A stretch of 64,000 nt of DNA from Reyranella soli. Lineage in GTDB: Bacteria; Pseudomonadota; Alphaproteobacteria; Reyranellales; Reyranellaceae. Positions 54,574 to 62,989 of this stretch are shown here, one piece after another. The notes beneath the pieces are model-generated. The model was not told the origin of the DNA. It searched no databases and was given only the letters and a program-made list of their open reading frames with translations. The first letter of the stretch is position 1; every line of letters begins with the position of its first letter. The stretch is taken from the NCBI RefSeq assembly GCF_007992495.1, contig NZ_BKAJ01000072.1, forward strand, positions 1 through 64,000. Direction: 5' to 3'. The position numbers were made by a program, and so were the translations under genes.

Positions 54574-55053
54574 TCAACCGCGGCGCGCCGCCTCGATCTT
54601 GGCGACGTCGATCTTCCTCATGTCCATCATCGCGTCGAACGCGCGCTTGGCTTCATCGCCGCCGGCCGCCATCGCCTCGGTCAGCACGCGCGGCGTGATC
54701 TGCCAGGAGAGGCCCCACTTGTCCTTGCACCAGCCGCACGCGCTCTCCTGGCCGCCATTGCCGACGATGGCGTTCCAGTAGCGGTCGGTCTCCTCCTGAT
54801 TGTCGGTGGCGATCTGGAACGAGAAGGCTTCGTTGTGCTTGAACATCGGTCCGCCGTTGAGGCCGATGCAGCGGATGCCGGCGACGGTGAACTCGACCGT
54901 CAGTACGTCGCCCTTCTTGCCGGACGGAAAGTCACTGGGCGCACGAAAAACGGCGCCCACCGAGCTGTCGGGAAAGGTCTTGGCATAGAAGCGGGCCGCA
55001 TCCTCGGCGTCCTTGTCGTACCAGAGGCAGATCGTGTTCTTCGCCGTTGCCAT
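54574..55053 (-). CDS. VOC-family (PhnB/3-dmu-9_3-mt-like) protein
   Basis: This 159-residue protein belongs to the glyoxalase/vicinal-oxygen-chelate group once labelled 3-demethylubiquinone methyltransferase-like. Typical blocks are NTICLWYDKDAEDAARFYAK, FPSGKKGDVLTVEFTVAGIR, LNGGPMFKHNEAFSFQIATD and CGWCKDKWGLSWQITPRVLT. It is a small cytosolic domain protein and the true reaction is unknown. It stands alone between repeat-containing gaps. The family call is firm; the methyltransferase name should not be trusted. Confidence 0.9.
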   Translation of the reverse strand: MATAKNTICLWYDKDAEDAARFYAKTFPDSSVGAVFRAPSDFPSGKKGDVLTVEFTVAGIRCIGLNGGPMFKHNEAFSFQIATDNQEETDRYWNAIVGNGGQESACGWCKDKWGLSWQITPRVLTEAMAAGGDEAKRAFDAMMDMRKIDVAKIEAARRG

Positions 55054-55150
55054 TACATGTCCTTTCGCGTTTGAACCAAATATCAGCTAGTCTCGAGGTA
55101 GGTTGCCCAGTCGGATTTCTCCACCCTCGAAGTGAAGACGATCTAGCGGC

Positions 55151-55218
55151 TGTCACCCCGACCGAAGCGAGAGGCCTTTACGGCAGCAGTGAAGATCCCT
55201 CGCTGCGCTCGCGATGAC
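55151..55218. repeat. Palindromic intergenic repeat between GST and VOC genes
   Basis: TGTCACCCCGACCGAAGCGA and GAGGCCTTTA on the left, GATCCCTCGCTGCGCTCGCG and ATGAC on the right. Arms pair imperfectly. It lies 8 bp past the stop of the GST gene. Confidence 0.8.
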
Positions 55219-55225
55219 GCCGAGG

Positions 55226-55882
55226 CTATTGCCCGGCCATTTCGGCGGCCACCTTTGCAGCCCATGCCTTTGTGGCCTGACATGTTTCCATGGCTCGCTT
55301 GTAGGCTTCGCGTCCGCTGGTGCGGGCCACATACGCGCGCTCTGTTTTGCCAAGGACGAAGCAGCGAGTCCTTTGGGCGAATTGCAGGGCGTAGGTCACC
55401 GAGATGTCAGCAGCCGTAAACCGATCGCCTGCCAGATAGGGCGAGCGCGCGAGTTGCCTTGTCACCAGCCTCAGGCGGCTTTCGAAGACTTCCAGCGCCT
55501 TGCCGGCCCCCCAGTTCTCCCGCTCGGCCTCGGGCGCGAAATGGCGGCTGACGACGACGAAGTACATCGGCGTGGCGAGGCCGGCTTCGCCGAGGTGAAG
55601 GAATTGCTGATAGGCGGGGAAAGCGGGATCGTGCGGCTGTGGGGCGAGCGGCGTCGGCCCATGCCGCGCCATCAGGTACTCCATGATCGCGATCGACTCG
55701 ACCATGGTGGCGTCGCCATCCTTGATCGCAGGGATGAATCCGGCAGGGTTGATGGCCAGATATTCCGCGTCGTGCTCGACGCCGGCCAGCATATCCACCG
55801 GCCTCAGCCGGTATGGAAGCCCCATCTCCTCCAGCAGCCAGACGACCCGGAACCCTCTCCCTTCGCCAAAGACAGTGATCAT
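55226..55882 (-). CDS. Glutathione S-transferase family protein
   Basis: This 218-residue protein has an N-terminal thioredoxin-like domain (ITVFGEGRGFRVVWLLEEMG; NPAGFIPAIKDGDATMVESI, with the cis-Pro and glutathione-binding Glu-Ser) and an all-helical C-terminal domain (LAGDRFTAADISVTYALQFA, the conserved N-capping box). The fold is beta- or theta-class-like. It conjugates or otherwise uses glutathione on electrophiles. It is monocistronic between a repeat and the amidohydrolase promoter region. Substrate unknown. Confidence 0.93.
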   Translation of the reverse strand: MITVFGEGRGFRVVWLLEEMGLPYRLRPVDMLAGVEHDAEYLAINPAGFIPAIKDGDATMVESIAIMEYLMARHGPTPLAPQPHDPAFPAYQQFLHLGEAGLATPMYFVVVSRHFAPEAERENWGAGKALEVFESRLRLVTRQLARSPYLAGDRFTAADISVTYALQFAQRTRCFVLGKTERAYVARTSGREAYKRAMETCQATKAWAAKVAAEMAGQ

Positions 55883-56058
55883 CCTCGAAGTCCTTGGTTG
55901 ACGAGTTCAACTCGATTCCGCCGCTGATAGTTAACCATTACGTTAAGTGTATGGGTGCTGGCCACTCGGAGTCAAGATGACCATCGGTCTATCTGACGGA
56001 ACGGGGCGATCCCGTGGGCCCAAGCGAAGTCGAGGCGAGTTCGGTCGAGACGACGAGT

Positions 56059-57204
56059 CTAATCCGGCCGATTCGCCCAATCGTTCGTCACGTCGAAGCC
56101 ATACACGCGGGCGGTGTTGCCGCCGACGATCTTGGCCTGCTCGTCGTCGGGCACGCCGGCCAGGATCTCCGACAGGATCTTGCGCGACTGGGGAAACGTC
56201 GATTCGCTGTGGGGATAGTCCGAGCCCCACATCATGTTGTCGACGCCGATGACGTCGCGCAGGCGGATGCCGATGGCGTCTTCCTGGAAGCTCAGCACGA
56301 CATTGCGATGGAAGAAGTCGCTCGGGATCATGCCCTCCTTGAAGCGGTAGATCGCCTCGCCGTGGCGCTCGCGGTACGTATAGTCCATGGAGGAGAGCAC
56401 ATGGGGCACCCATGACAGCTCGAACTCGACGATGGCGAGCGTGAGCTTCGGGTGACGCTCGAAGACGCCGGAGAAGATCAGGTCGCACATCGAGAGCGCG
56501 GGATAGTGGGCCTTGGTCGAGCGGCTGCTGGCATCGCGCAGCGTCTTTTCGCCGAAGCCGCGGATCTTGCCCTGCCGCCGCGTCGCCGTGTGCAGGCTTA
56601 TAGGCAGGCCAAGCGCCGCCGCGGCCGCCCAGAACGGCTCGTACTCGGGCTGGTCGTAGCGCCGGTCTTCCAGGGGATATTCGGTGATCATCGCACCGGT
56701 GAGGCCGAGCCGGGCTGCCCGCTCCAGCTCCCTGATCCCGTCCTGGACGTTGTCCAGATTGATCATGGCGATGCCCTTCAGCCGGGCCGGATCGGCGCGG
56801 CAGAACTCGGCCAGCCAGTCGTTGTAGGCGCGGAAGATGGCGGACATCAGAGCCGAATCCGCCAGCCTGAAATAGAAGAGTCCCTGCGAGGGATAGAGCA
56901 CCTCGCCCGCCACCCCATCGAGCGCCATGTCCTTGAGATGCTGCTGCGGATCCCAGCCGCCGCTCAGCACGTCTTCCATGCGCCCATGGGCAGAGATCGT
57001 CTCCGGCGCCTCGAACCGCGCGCCGGCGTTGGAGATGAGGCCGATGCCAGAGAGGACCTGATCCGCCTCGACCACGATCTGGTCGGCGCCGTCGATGCGC
57101 TCGATGCGCGGCGCGCGATCCCGGAACGCCGCATCGATGCGGGTCTGCCAGAGATCGGCCGGCTCGAAGACGTGCGAGTCGGACGAGAGAACCAGGGACG
57201 CCAC
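56059..57204 (-). CDS. Amidohydrolase family 2 protein (ACMSD-like decarboxylase/hydrolase fold)
   Basis: About 381 residues. Starting with GTG 57204, behind a GGGAGGAG ribosome site, the protein opens VLSSDSHVFEPADLW, the SDxHxxEP signature of this family. Later landmarks are GLPISLHTATRR (metal His), HPKLTLAIVEFELSWVPHVL, WGSDYPHSESTFPQSRKIL (the catalytic metal Asp) and IVGGNTARVYGF. Relatives decarboxylate or hydrolyse aromatic and dicarbonyl acids. The frame continues open upstream, but that part is antisense to the Cys-rich gene and is excluded. It is divergent from that gene. Confidence 0.88.
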   Translation of the reverse strand: MASLVLSSDSHVFEPADLWQTRIDAAFRDRAPRIERIDGADQIVVEADQVLSGIGLISNAGARFEAPETISAHGRMEDVLSGGWDPQQHLKDMALDGVAGEVLYPSQGLFYFRLADSALMSAIFRAYNDWLAEFCRADPARLKGIAMINLDNVQDGIRELERAARLGLTGAMITEYPLEDRRYDQPEYEPFWAAAAALGLPISLHTATRRQGKIRGFGEKTLRDASSRSTKAHYPALSMCDLIFSGVFERHPKLTLAIVEFELSWVPHVLSSMDYTYRERHGEAIYRFKEGMIPSDFFHRNVVLSFQEDAIGIRLRDVIGVDNMMWGSDYPHSESTFPQSRKILSEILAGVPDDEQAKIVGGNTARVYGFDVTNDWANRPD

Positions 57205-57331
57205 CGGCAGCTCCTCCCACTTGATCAGGACGGCAGCTTTGGCAAATGGCTCATCACCGTCAAGACGGCAGGCTGCAGAGCTGCCGGAGACTGCGTTATC
57301 CTGCCCAGCGGATATTGCCGGGGATGGCCAC

Positions 57332-57829
57332 ATGCGCGGCTCCGTTGGAATCACCCTATTGGTCGCAACACTTTTCGCCTTCGGCAGCGCCTCGGCCGAC
57401 ACTCGGTCGGCCTGCATAACAGCGTGCGATGCGACGGCGCAGGCCTGCATCCGTACGGCGCACGACACGTATGAGGCCTGCATCCCAACAGCCCGAAGAG
57501 AATGCGCGCCGAAGCCGCCGTCGGAACAGTCCGCCTGCCTGACCACGGCGGCCAGGGCGTGCCGCTCGACCCATTCGGACCAGACCGATCCCTGCCTCAC
57601 GACCTTCAAGACGTGCCATGCCGCGTGTGGTCCCCGCCCCGCCAACCAGTTCGAGTTCTGGTGCCGACTGAATGCGGATACGCCGGGCGGAAGCGGCAAG
57701 ACTTACAAGGATGCATTCTGTGCCGGCACGCCGGGGCGACCGCCATTGGATCAACACGCCCAGTGCATGGCGCTCTTCACGCCCAGCAATCAGGCGGTCG
57801 GGTTTTCGCTCGACTGCGATCCACTGTAG
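57332..57829 (+). CDS. Cysteine-rich secreted protein of unknown family
   Basis: This 165-residue protein from ATG 57332 has a signal peptide (GSVGITLLVATLFAFGSASA). Its helical region has regularly spaced cysteines: RSACITACDATAQACIRTAH, TYEACIPTARREC, SACLTTAARAC, DPCLTTFKTCHAAC. The C-terminal third has WCRLNADTPGG and further Cys. C-x3-C and C-x6-C spacing suggests helical hairpins tied by disulphides, or metal binding. I do not recognise the family. The last 40 bp are antisense to the end of the SulP gene. Confidence 0.7.
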   Translation: MRGSVGITLLVATLFAFGSASADTRSACITACDATAQACIRTAHDTYEACIPTARRECAPKPPSEQSACLTTAARACRSTHSDQTDPCLTTFKTCHAACGPRPANQFEFWCRLNADTPGGSGKTYKDAFCAGTPGRPPLDQHAQCMALFTPSNQAVGFSLDCDPL

Positions 57830-59502
57830 CCAGCCTGCCCCTGTGCAGCGGCGACAGCCTGCTCGACCGTCCGATGCGAAACCAGCGTGCCGAGGTCGGC
57901 CTCGGCGCCCCGCGCCTGCAAGTCCTCCCGCAGGTCGTCGCGCAGCTCCGCGAGGTGCAGCGCGATGCCCCGCCGCGCAAGCGATCGTGCCAGGGACCTG
58001 AGGCCGGCGGTCGCCGTGAGGTCCATCGTGGGGACCATGGAAAAATCCAGGACCACCGCATCGATCGGCCGGCCGGCCGCGGCCAGCAACTCGAGCAGGC
58101 GCCGGTTGATCTGGTCGACATTGAAGTAGAGCCAGCCGCCGGCGGTGCGCAGCACCAGCACGGATGACCGACCTGCGACCTCTGCCAAGCGCGCGTGGTT
58201 GATGTATCGCCCGCTCGCCGGATCGCGCGCCAGCACCGCGACCACGGGATGCGAGGCCCGCGCCACCAGGGCGATGATGCAGCCGACCGCCGCCAGCAGC
58301 AGGCCCTGCAGCAGCCCGAACAGCAGGACTCCGACCAGGGCGATGAGGGCGAGGTGGAACTCCATGCGCGATGCCCGCCGGAGCTCGCGCAGGTCCTCGA
58401 CCTTCACCAGGTGCTTGGCCGCCATCAGCACGATCGCCCCCAGGATCGGCTCCGGCAGATGGCGGAACAGGCCGGCAAGGAACAACAGCGTCAAGGCAAC
58501 GGCGCCGGAGGTGACGATCAGCGACATCGGCGAGGTGGCGCCCCCCATGTCGTTCACCGCCGACTGCGACATGCCGCCGGTGACGGGGAAGCCGCGCACC
58601 ATCGACGTCGCCAGGTTGGACGCGCCGACGGCCAGCAGCTCGCGCTCGGGATCGATGTCGTAGCCGTTCTTCTGCGCGAAGGTACGGGCCACCGAGATCG
58701 CCTCGCTGTAGGCGAGCAGGAAACAGGCGAAGGCGGTCGGCAGCAGGGCGACAAGGTCGTCGGCCGACAGGTCAGGCAGAGCCGGCATGGGCAGGCCCTG
58801 CGGCAGCTCGCCGACCAGCTTCACGCCGTACCTGCCGGGATCGAAGACCGAGGCGAGCGCGATCGCCGCGCCGACCACGATCAGGGTCGTCGGCCGGCCA
58901 GGCAGGGCGCGCTCCAGGGCGAGGAAGAGCACGATCGCCGCCGCGCCGACGGCGAAGGAGGGCCACGAAGCGTCGGGCAGGCCGTGCGCGACCTCGACGA
59001 GCCGCTCGAAGAAGTTGCCATGGCCGCCCTCGAGGCCCAGCAGCTTGGGAAGCTGGGTCGACGCGATATAGAGAGCCGCTCCGGTCTTGAAGCCCGCGAC
59101 GACGGCATCGGACAGGAAGTACGCCAGGTTGGCGAGCCCGACGAACCGTCCGACGATGCAGATTATGCCGACCACCAGCGCGATGCCCGACGCCAGGGCG
59201 ACGGCGCGGCCGGGATCGCCGGCCGCAAGCGCGCCGATCCCCGCCGCCACCGCGATCGACATCGCCGAGGTCGGGCCGATGGCGGCCTGCCGGCTGCTGC
59301 CGATCAGCGCGTAGGCCAGCCCCGCCACCAGGTAGCAGTACAGGCCGGAGACCGGCGGCAGGCCGGCCAGCGAGGCATAGGCCAGCGATTCGGGAATGGC
59401 GAAGGCGGCAAGCGACAGGCCCGCGATCGCGTCGAGTCGGAAGCGACGCGGCGCATAGCCCGCGAGCCAATCCAGGACAGGCAAATCGCCAATGCCTCGC
59501 AT
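57790..59502 (-). CDS. SulP-family anion transporter with C-terminal STAS domain
   Basis: About 570 residues. The membrane domain has FAIPESLAYASLAGLPPVSG, the SulP signature, and AIGPTSAMSIAVAAGIGALA, NLATSMVRGFPVTGGMSQSA and LLQGLLLAAVGCI. A STAS domain follows (LVLRTAGGWLYFNVDQINRR; AVVLDFSMVPTMDLTATAGL). SulP proteins move sulphate, bicarbonate, chloride or C4 acids. ATG 59502 is the first suitable start; sequence upstream lacks ATG, GTG or TTG in a helix-like context. It follows the beta-lactamase-fold gene by 53 bp on the same strand. Confidence 0.93.
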   Translation of the reverse strand: MRGIGDLPVLDWLAGYAPRRFRLDAIAGLSLAAFAIPESLAYASLAGLPPVSGLYCYLVAGLAYALIGSSRQAAIGPTSAMSIAVAAGIGALAAGDPGRAVALASGIALVVGIICIVGRFVGLANLAYFLSDAVVAGFKTGAALYIASTQLPKLLGLEGGHGNFFERLVEVAHGLPDASWPSFAVGAAAIVLFLALERALPGRPTTLIVVGAAIALASVFDPGRYGVKLVGELPQGLPMPALPDLSADDLVALLPTAFACFLLAYSEAISVARTFAQKNGYDIDPERELLAVGASNLATSMVRGFPVTGGMSQSAVNDMGGATSPMSLIVTSGAVALTLLFLAGLFRHLPEPILGAIVLMAAKHLVKVEDLRELRRASRMEFHLALIALVGVLLFGLLQGLLLAAVGCIIALVARASHPVVAVLARDPASGRYINHARLAEVAGRSSVLVLRTAGGWLYFNVDQINRRLLELLAAAGRPIDAVVLDFSMVPTMDLTATAGLRSLARSLARRGIALHLAELRDDLREDLQARGAEADLGTLVSHRTVEQAVAAAQGQAGYSGSQSSENPTA

Positions 59503-59555
59503 GATCGCCTTCAGCCCGATGGCCGGCACGAAGCCAGCCAGACATAGAAAGCCTG

Positions 59556-60803
59556 TTACCGCGCAGCTTCCACGAGTTGATAGGCGCCTCGCTCGAACGC
59601 GTCGTAGACGCCCAACGCCTTGCTGTCGGCGAATGGCAGGTACTGCATCATGATGACGCCGGCGATGCCGCGCGTGGGATCGACCCAGAAAAACGTGTTG
59701 TTGATGCCGCCCCAACTCAGGCTGCCGGGCGAACGCCTGCCGGGAATCTGATCGGCCGTGATGAGGAAGCCCAGGCCCCACTTGTCGCGGCCGTCCGCGA
59801 TGAAGGTGAAGTCGGCGCTGCGCGGCAGGGCACTCTTGAGCGCGGGCACCGAGATCGTACCGATGTGGTTCTGGCCCATCAGCGTCACCGTCTCGGCCTT
59901 GAGTATCCGCACCCCATCCAGCACGCCGCCGTTGAGCAGCATGCGCACGAAGCGCCCGTAGTCGCTCGCGGTCGAAGCGAGGCCGCCGCCGCCGATCGGC
60001 GACGCTATGGTGAGCCCAGGCTGGGGCTTTTGAAGCTCGATGGCGCCGTCCATGCACTCGCCGGCGCGCTGCTGTTGGGCGACGAGGCGCGGCCCCTTTG
60101 CCTCCGGCACGTTGTAGGACGTGTCGTCCATCTTGAGCGGGGCAAAGATATGCTGGCGGAAATAGTCCTCGAGCTTCTGGCCGGACACCACCTCGACCAG
60201 CCTGCCGACCACATCGGTGCTGGTGCTGTAGTACCAGCGCTCGCCCGGATCGAACAGCAGCGGTCCGCCGAACGGATAGGTTTCGCCGGCGCGCGGCTTG
60301 AAATCGCGCCAGGTCGCGCTTGTGAACGGGTAGGCCAATCCGGACGTGTGCGTCAGGAAGTGCCTGGCCGTCGCCGGTCGTGACGCCGGACGAAGCTGAT
60401 AGGCTCCGGTCGCCGCGTCGAACGATTCAAAGACTTTCAGGCCTGCCAGCTCGGGCAAGTATTTTTCGGCCGGGTCATCGAGACCGAGGCGGCCTTGCTC
60501 GACCAGCTGCATCAAGGCCAGCGACGTGATCGGCTTGGTCATCGAGGCGATGCGAAACAGCGCGTCGGTGGTGAGCGAACGCCCGGTCGCGACGTCCGCC
60601 ACACCGAAAGCGCTCTGATAGAGCACGCGCTCGCGATCGGTTATCAGCGCGACCACGCCCGGCACATCCTTGCGCTCAACCGCGCCGCTCAAGCTTGCGT
60701 CGAGGGCTGCACTCACTGGTGAGTTCTGGGCGATCGCGGTGTCGGCCAACGCGGCAAGCACGGTGCTCATGGTCAAGACAATCCCGATGGTCCTTCGCTT
60801 CAT
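59556..60803 (-). CDS. Serine hydrolase, beta-lactamase/class C PBP family
   Basis: About 415 residues. From ATG 60803 it has a signal peptide (IGIVLTMSTVLAALADTAIA) and the penicillin-binding fold of esterase EstB and class C beta-lactamases. Motif 1 is Ser87-Met-Thr-Lys90 (RIASMTKPITSLAL), motif 2 YSTSTDVVGRLVE (Tyr base), and the third motif is WGGINNTFFWVDP. FLTHTSGLAYPF is the usual conserved loop. Members are mostly D-aminopeptidases or promiscuous esterases rather than true beta-lactamases. An upstream ATG at 60845 is less likely because it delays the signal peptide. Confidence 0.92.
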   Translation of the reverse strand: MKRRTIGIVLTMSTVLAALADTAIAQNSPVSAALDASLSGAVERKDVPGVVALITDRERVLYQSAFGVADVATGRSLTTDALFRIASMTKPITSLALMQLVEQGRLGLDDPAEKYLPELAGLKVFESFDAATGAYQLRPASRPATARHFLTHTSGLAYPFTSATWRDFKPRAGETYPFGGPLLFDPGERWYYSTSTDVVGRLVEVVSGQKLEDYFRQHIFAPLKMDDTSYNVPEAKGPRLVAQQQRAGECMDGAIELQKPQPGLTIASPIGGGGLASTASDYGRFVRMLLNGGVLDGVRILKAETVTLMGQNHIGTISVPALKSALPRSADFTFIADGRDKWGLGFLITADQIPGRRSPGSLSWGGINNTFFWVDPTRGIAGVIMMQYLPFADSKALGVYDAFERGAYQLVEAAR

Positions 60804-61009
60804 GAAAGCCTCCCTATTGATCGTAGCCCGGGCAACGCCGCGCAACTCACCAACTGAGGCCAGACTTAATTCTTTGAGGCCAGCCAGTTGACGGCGACAA
60901 TGGAATGCCGCCGCAGGAGCCAGCCTCGTTGTGACCCTAGCACCCGCAACCCGTCCCGTCTCGAATTGTCGAAATCGCGAATGCGGCGGTCCGCGGCGTA
61001 TGGCGCGGG

Positions 61010-61658
61010 GCCGAGCTCAGGCGGCATGGCGTTTCCTGCCGGATCGTCGGCAAGAACGACGGGCCTACCCGCGACACCCGGGCCGCTGCCATTCAGGCGC
61101 GCACGCTGAAAATCCTGGAATCCCTCGGCCTCGCGCAGGAGTTCGTCCAGGCCGGCAACATCTGCCATGCCAAGGCGACCTATACGTCTGACCACAAGCT
61201 CATCAAGTGCCTGACCTTTGACGAGTTGGACTCGGCTTTTCCCTTCGTCCTGCAACTGCCACAGAGCCGGACGGAGCGCATGCTGGCCGGATATCTGGCG
61301 CGTCTCGGCACGGAGGTGGAACGACGTGTCGAGCTCGTTGCATTCGAGCAGGACGCAGGCGGCGTCCGCGCGACACTCGACGGCGGAAACGCACCGGCGA
61401 CTGCAGGCCCTGGCCGACGCAACCATGCGCGCGCATCCAGGCCGCATCGCCACGCACCTGATCGTCCCGCACGAGCTTCCCGAGGACCTGGCCGGCAAAG
61501 GCGAAATACTCCTGGATCCGAGAGGCGAGCTGCATCATCGCTATGGCGCCCGGAGTGCCTGTCTGTACGTGGTCCGTCCCGACGGCTACATCGGCTTCCG
61601 CAGTCAACCTCCCGACGCCGACGCGCTAAGGTCGTACTTCACCCGGATATTCCTCTAA
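61010..61658 (+). pseudogene. Remnant of FAD-dependent aromatic-ring hydroxylase (PheA/TfdB/MhpA family)
   Basis: One frame keeps the early part of a phenol-hydroxylase-type monooxygenase: AELRRHGVSCRIVGKNDGPT, RAAAIQARTLKILESLGLAQ, FPFVLQLPQSRTERMLAGYL. After about 61390 the homology moves to the +1 frame and resumes at the C-terminus: LVVRPDGYIGFR-type sequence (YVVRPDGYIGFRSQPPDADA) to a stop at 61658. The GxGxxG FAD motif, the start and roughly the middle half (with the GDAAH motif) are missing. This is a decayed gene with an internal deletion and frameshift. The intact ancestor would have hydroxylated a phenolic substrate. Confidence 0.8.
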
Positions 61659-61675
61659 AGAGCAAAGGACCGATC

Positions 61676-62110
61676 ATGAAAATCCTCGTCGTCCACGGTG
61701 CCGGCATGAACATGCGCGGCAAGTCGCAGGTCGAGATCTTCGGGCCGATGAAACTGCCGGAGTACGATGCGAAGATCCGCGCCTATGCCGACGAGCTCGG
61801 GGTGGAGATCGAGATCTTCCATTCCAACATCGAAGGCGAGGTGATCAATCGCCTCTACGCGGCGCACGACGAGGCCATCGCGGGCGCGATCATCAACCCG
61901 GCCGGATATTCGCGCGGCTACCCGGCGCTGGTCGCCGCCATCGTCAATGTCGGGTTCCCGACGATCGAGGTCCACATCTCGAATCCGGCCCGGCGAGGCA
62001 ACGTCTCCGAAGTGACGAACGGCTGTCTCGGTACCGTTACCGGCTTCGGCATCGCGGGCTATGCGCTCGCCCTGCGCGGCCTCAGGGACCGGGCCAAGGC
62101 CCAGGCTTAA
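61676..62110 (+). CDS. Type II 3-dehydroquinate dehydratase-like (AroQ) paralogue with altered active site
   Basis: This 144-residue protein has the flavodoxin-like AroQ fold. FHSNIEGEVINRLYAAHDEA, AIINPAGYSRGYPALVAAI and PTIEVHISNPARR align with AroQ without gaps. But in the N-terminal lid HGAGMNMRGKSQVEIFG replaces NGPNLxxLGxRxxxxYG: the catalytic Tyr is Phe and the lid Arg is changed. In the INPGAYTHTS loop the His is Arg. His in EVHISN is kept. It therefore may not be a normal dehydratase. It follows a hydroxylase pseudogene and its stop abuts the convergent dioxygenase stop with no gap. Confidence 0.85.
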   Translation: MKILVVHGAGMNMRGKSQVEIFGPMKLPEYDAKIRAYADELGVEIEIFHSNIEGEVINRLYAAHDEAIAGAIINPAGYSRGYPALVAAIVNVGFPTIEVHISNPARRGNVSEVTNGCLGTVTGFGIAGYALALRGLRDRAKAQA

Positions 62111-62977
62111 CTAACCAACCTCCTGCAACGACGAGCACGTTCCGCTGACGCGGGTCTGGCGCATGTAGCGGCGGTGGCGGTCGGCGTCGTAGCCGCTGCC
62201 GGCGTGGAGCAGGCAGCGGTTGTCCCAGAAGACGACGTCGCCCGGTTGCCAGACGTGGACGTATACGTGCTCAGGCTGGATCGCCTCTTCGGTCAGCTCG
62301 TCGATCAGGGCGCGGCCGGCGGCCTGGTTCATGCCCTCGATCTCCCGGACGTGGGAGCCGAGGAACAGGTTCCTCGTTCCTGTCGCCGGATTGGTCCGGA
62401 CGAGCCGCTGGCGCACGGGCGGCAGCGAGGCTGCCAGCTCGGGCGATACGGCATCGGGAGCAACCTTCGAGCGCGAATAGACGTAGTCGTGGATCGCGAT
62501 CAGGGGATCGAGCTCGGCCTTGCGCTCAGGGGAGAGGCGATCGTAGGCCGCGCGCAGGGAGACGAACATCGTCGTGCCGCCCTCGGCCGGCGTTTCGTAG
62601 GCGCACATGATCGAGAGAAACGCCGGCACCGGTTTGAACGAGGCATCGGAGTGCCACATGTTGTTTCCGGTGAGGAAGATGGTCTTCTTGTGCGAATTGC
62701 CAAGTACCGTGCCGTCCTTCTGGACGTTGCCGATGGTGCCGAAATATTCGACCTTGCCGAGGCTGGTGTGGCTCGGCTCGGGATTGCCGAACTGGCGCGT
62801 GAGGGCGAACTGGCGGTCGTCGTCCATCGACTGGTCGGGGAAGCAGACGAACGAATACCGATCGATCGCCGCCTTGATCTCCTGGGTCAGGTCAGGTGTG
62901 AGCGGCTTGGCGAGGTCGATGCCGCGGACGCTGGCGCCGAACTCGGGATGCAGCTCTTCGTATCGTAGCTGGGACAT
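62111..62977 (-). CDS. TauD/TfdA-family 2-oxoglutarate-dependent dioxygenase
   Basis: This 288-residue non-haem Fe(II) enzyme has the facial triad WHSDASF (HxD) and, near the end, DNRCLLHAGSGYD (His), with the 2-oxoglutarate Arg in DRHRRYMRQTRVSG. ASFKPVPAFLSIMCAYETPA and GGTTMFVSLRAAYDRLSPER resemble TfdA (2,4-D dioxygenase) more than TauD. Relatives cleave ethers or sulphonates by hydroxylation. It is 12 bp downstream of the pcaB-like lyase on the same strand. A TfdB-like hydroxylase remnant nearby would fit a former aryl-ether pathway. Confidence 0.93.
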   Translation of the reverse strand: MSQLRYEELHPEFGASVRGIDLAKPLTPDLTQEIKAAIDRYSFVCFPDQSMDDDRQFALTRQFGNPEPSHTSLGKVEYFGTIGNVQKDGTVLGNSHKKTIFLTGNNMWHSDASFKPVPAFLSIMCAYETPAEGGTTMFVSLRAAYDRLSPERKAELDPLIAIHDYVYSRSKVAPDAVSPELAASLPPVRQRLVRTNPATGTRNLFLGSHVREIEGMNQAAGRALIDELTEEAIQPEHVYVHVWQPGDVVFWDNRCLLHAGSGYDADRHRRYMRQTRVSGTCSSLQEVG

Positions 62978-62989
62978 GGCTTCTCCACA

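Noticed and set aside
61226-62110. A 294-residue protein joining the hydroxylase remnant and the AroQ-like domain
   Set aside because: The shared frame is accidental. The AroQ-like part has its own ATG at 61676, and the intervening sequence is out of frame with the hydroxylase C-terminus.
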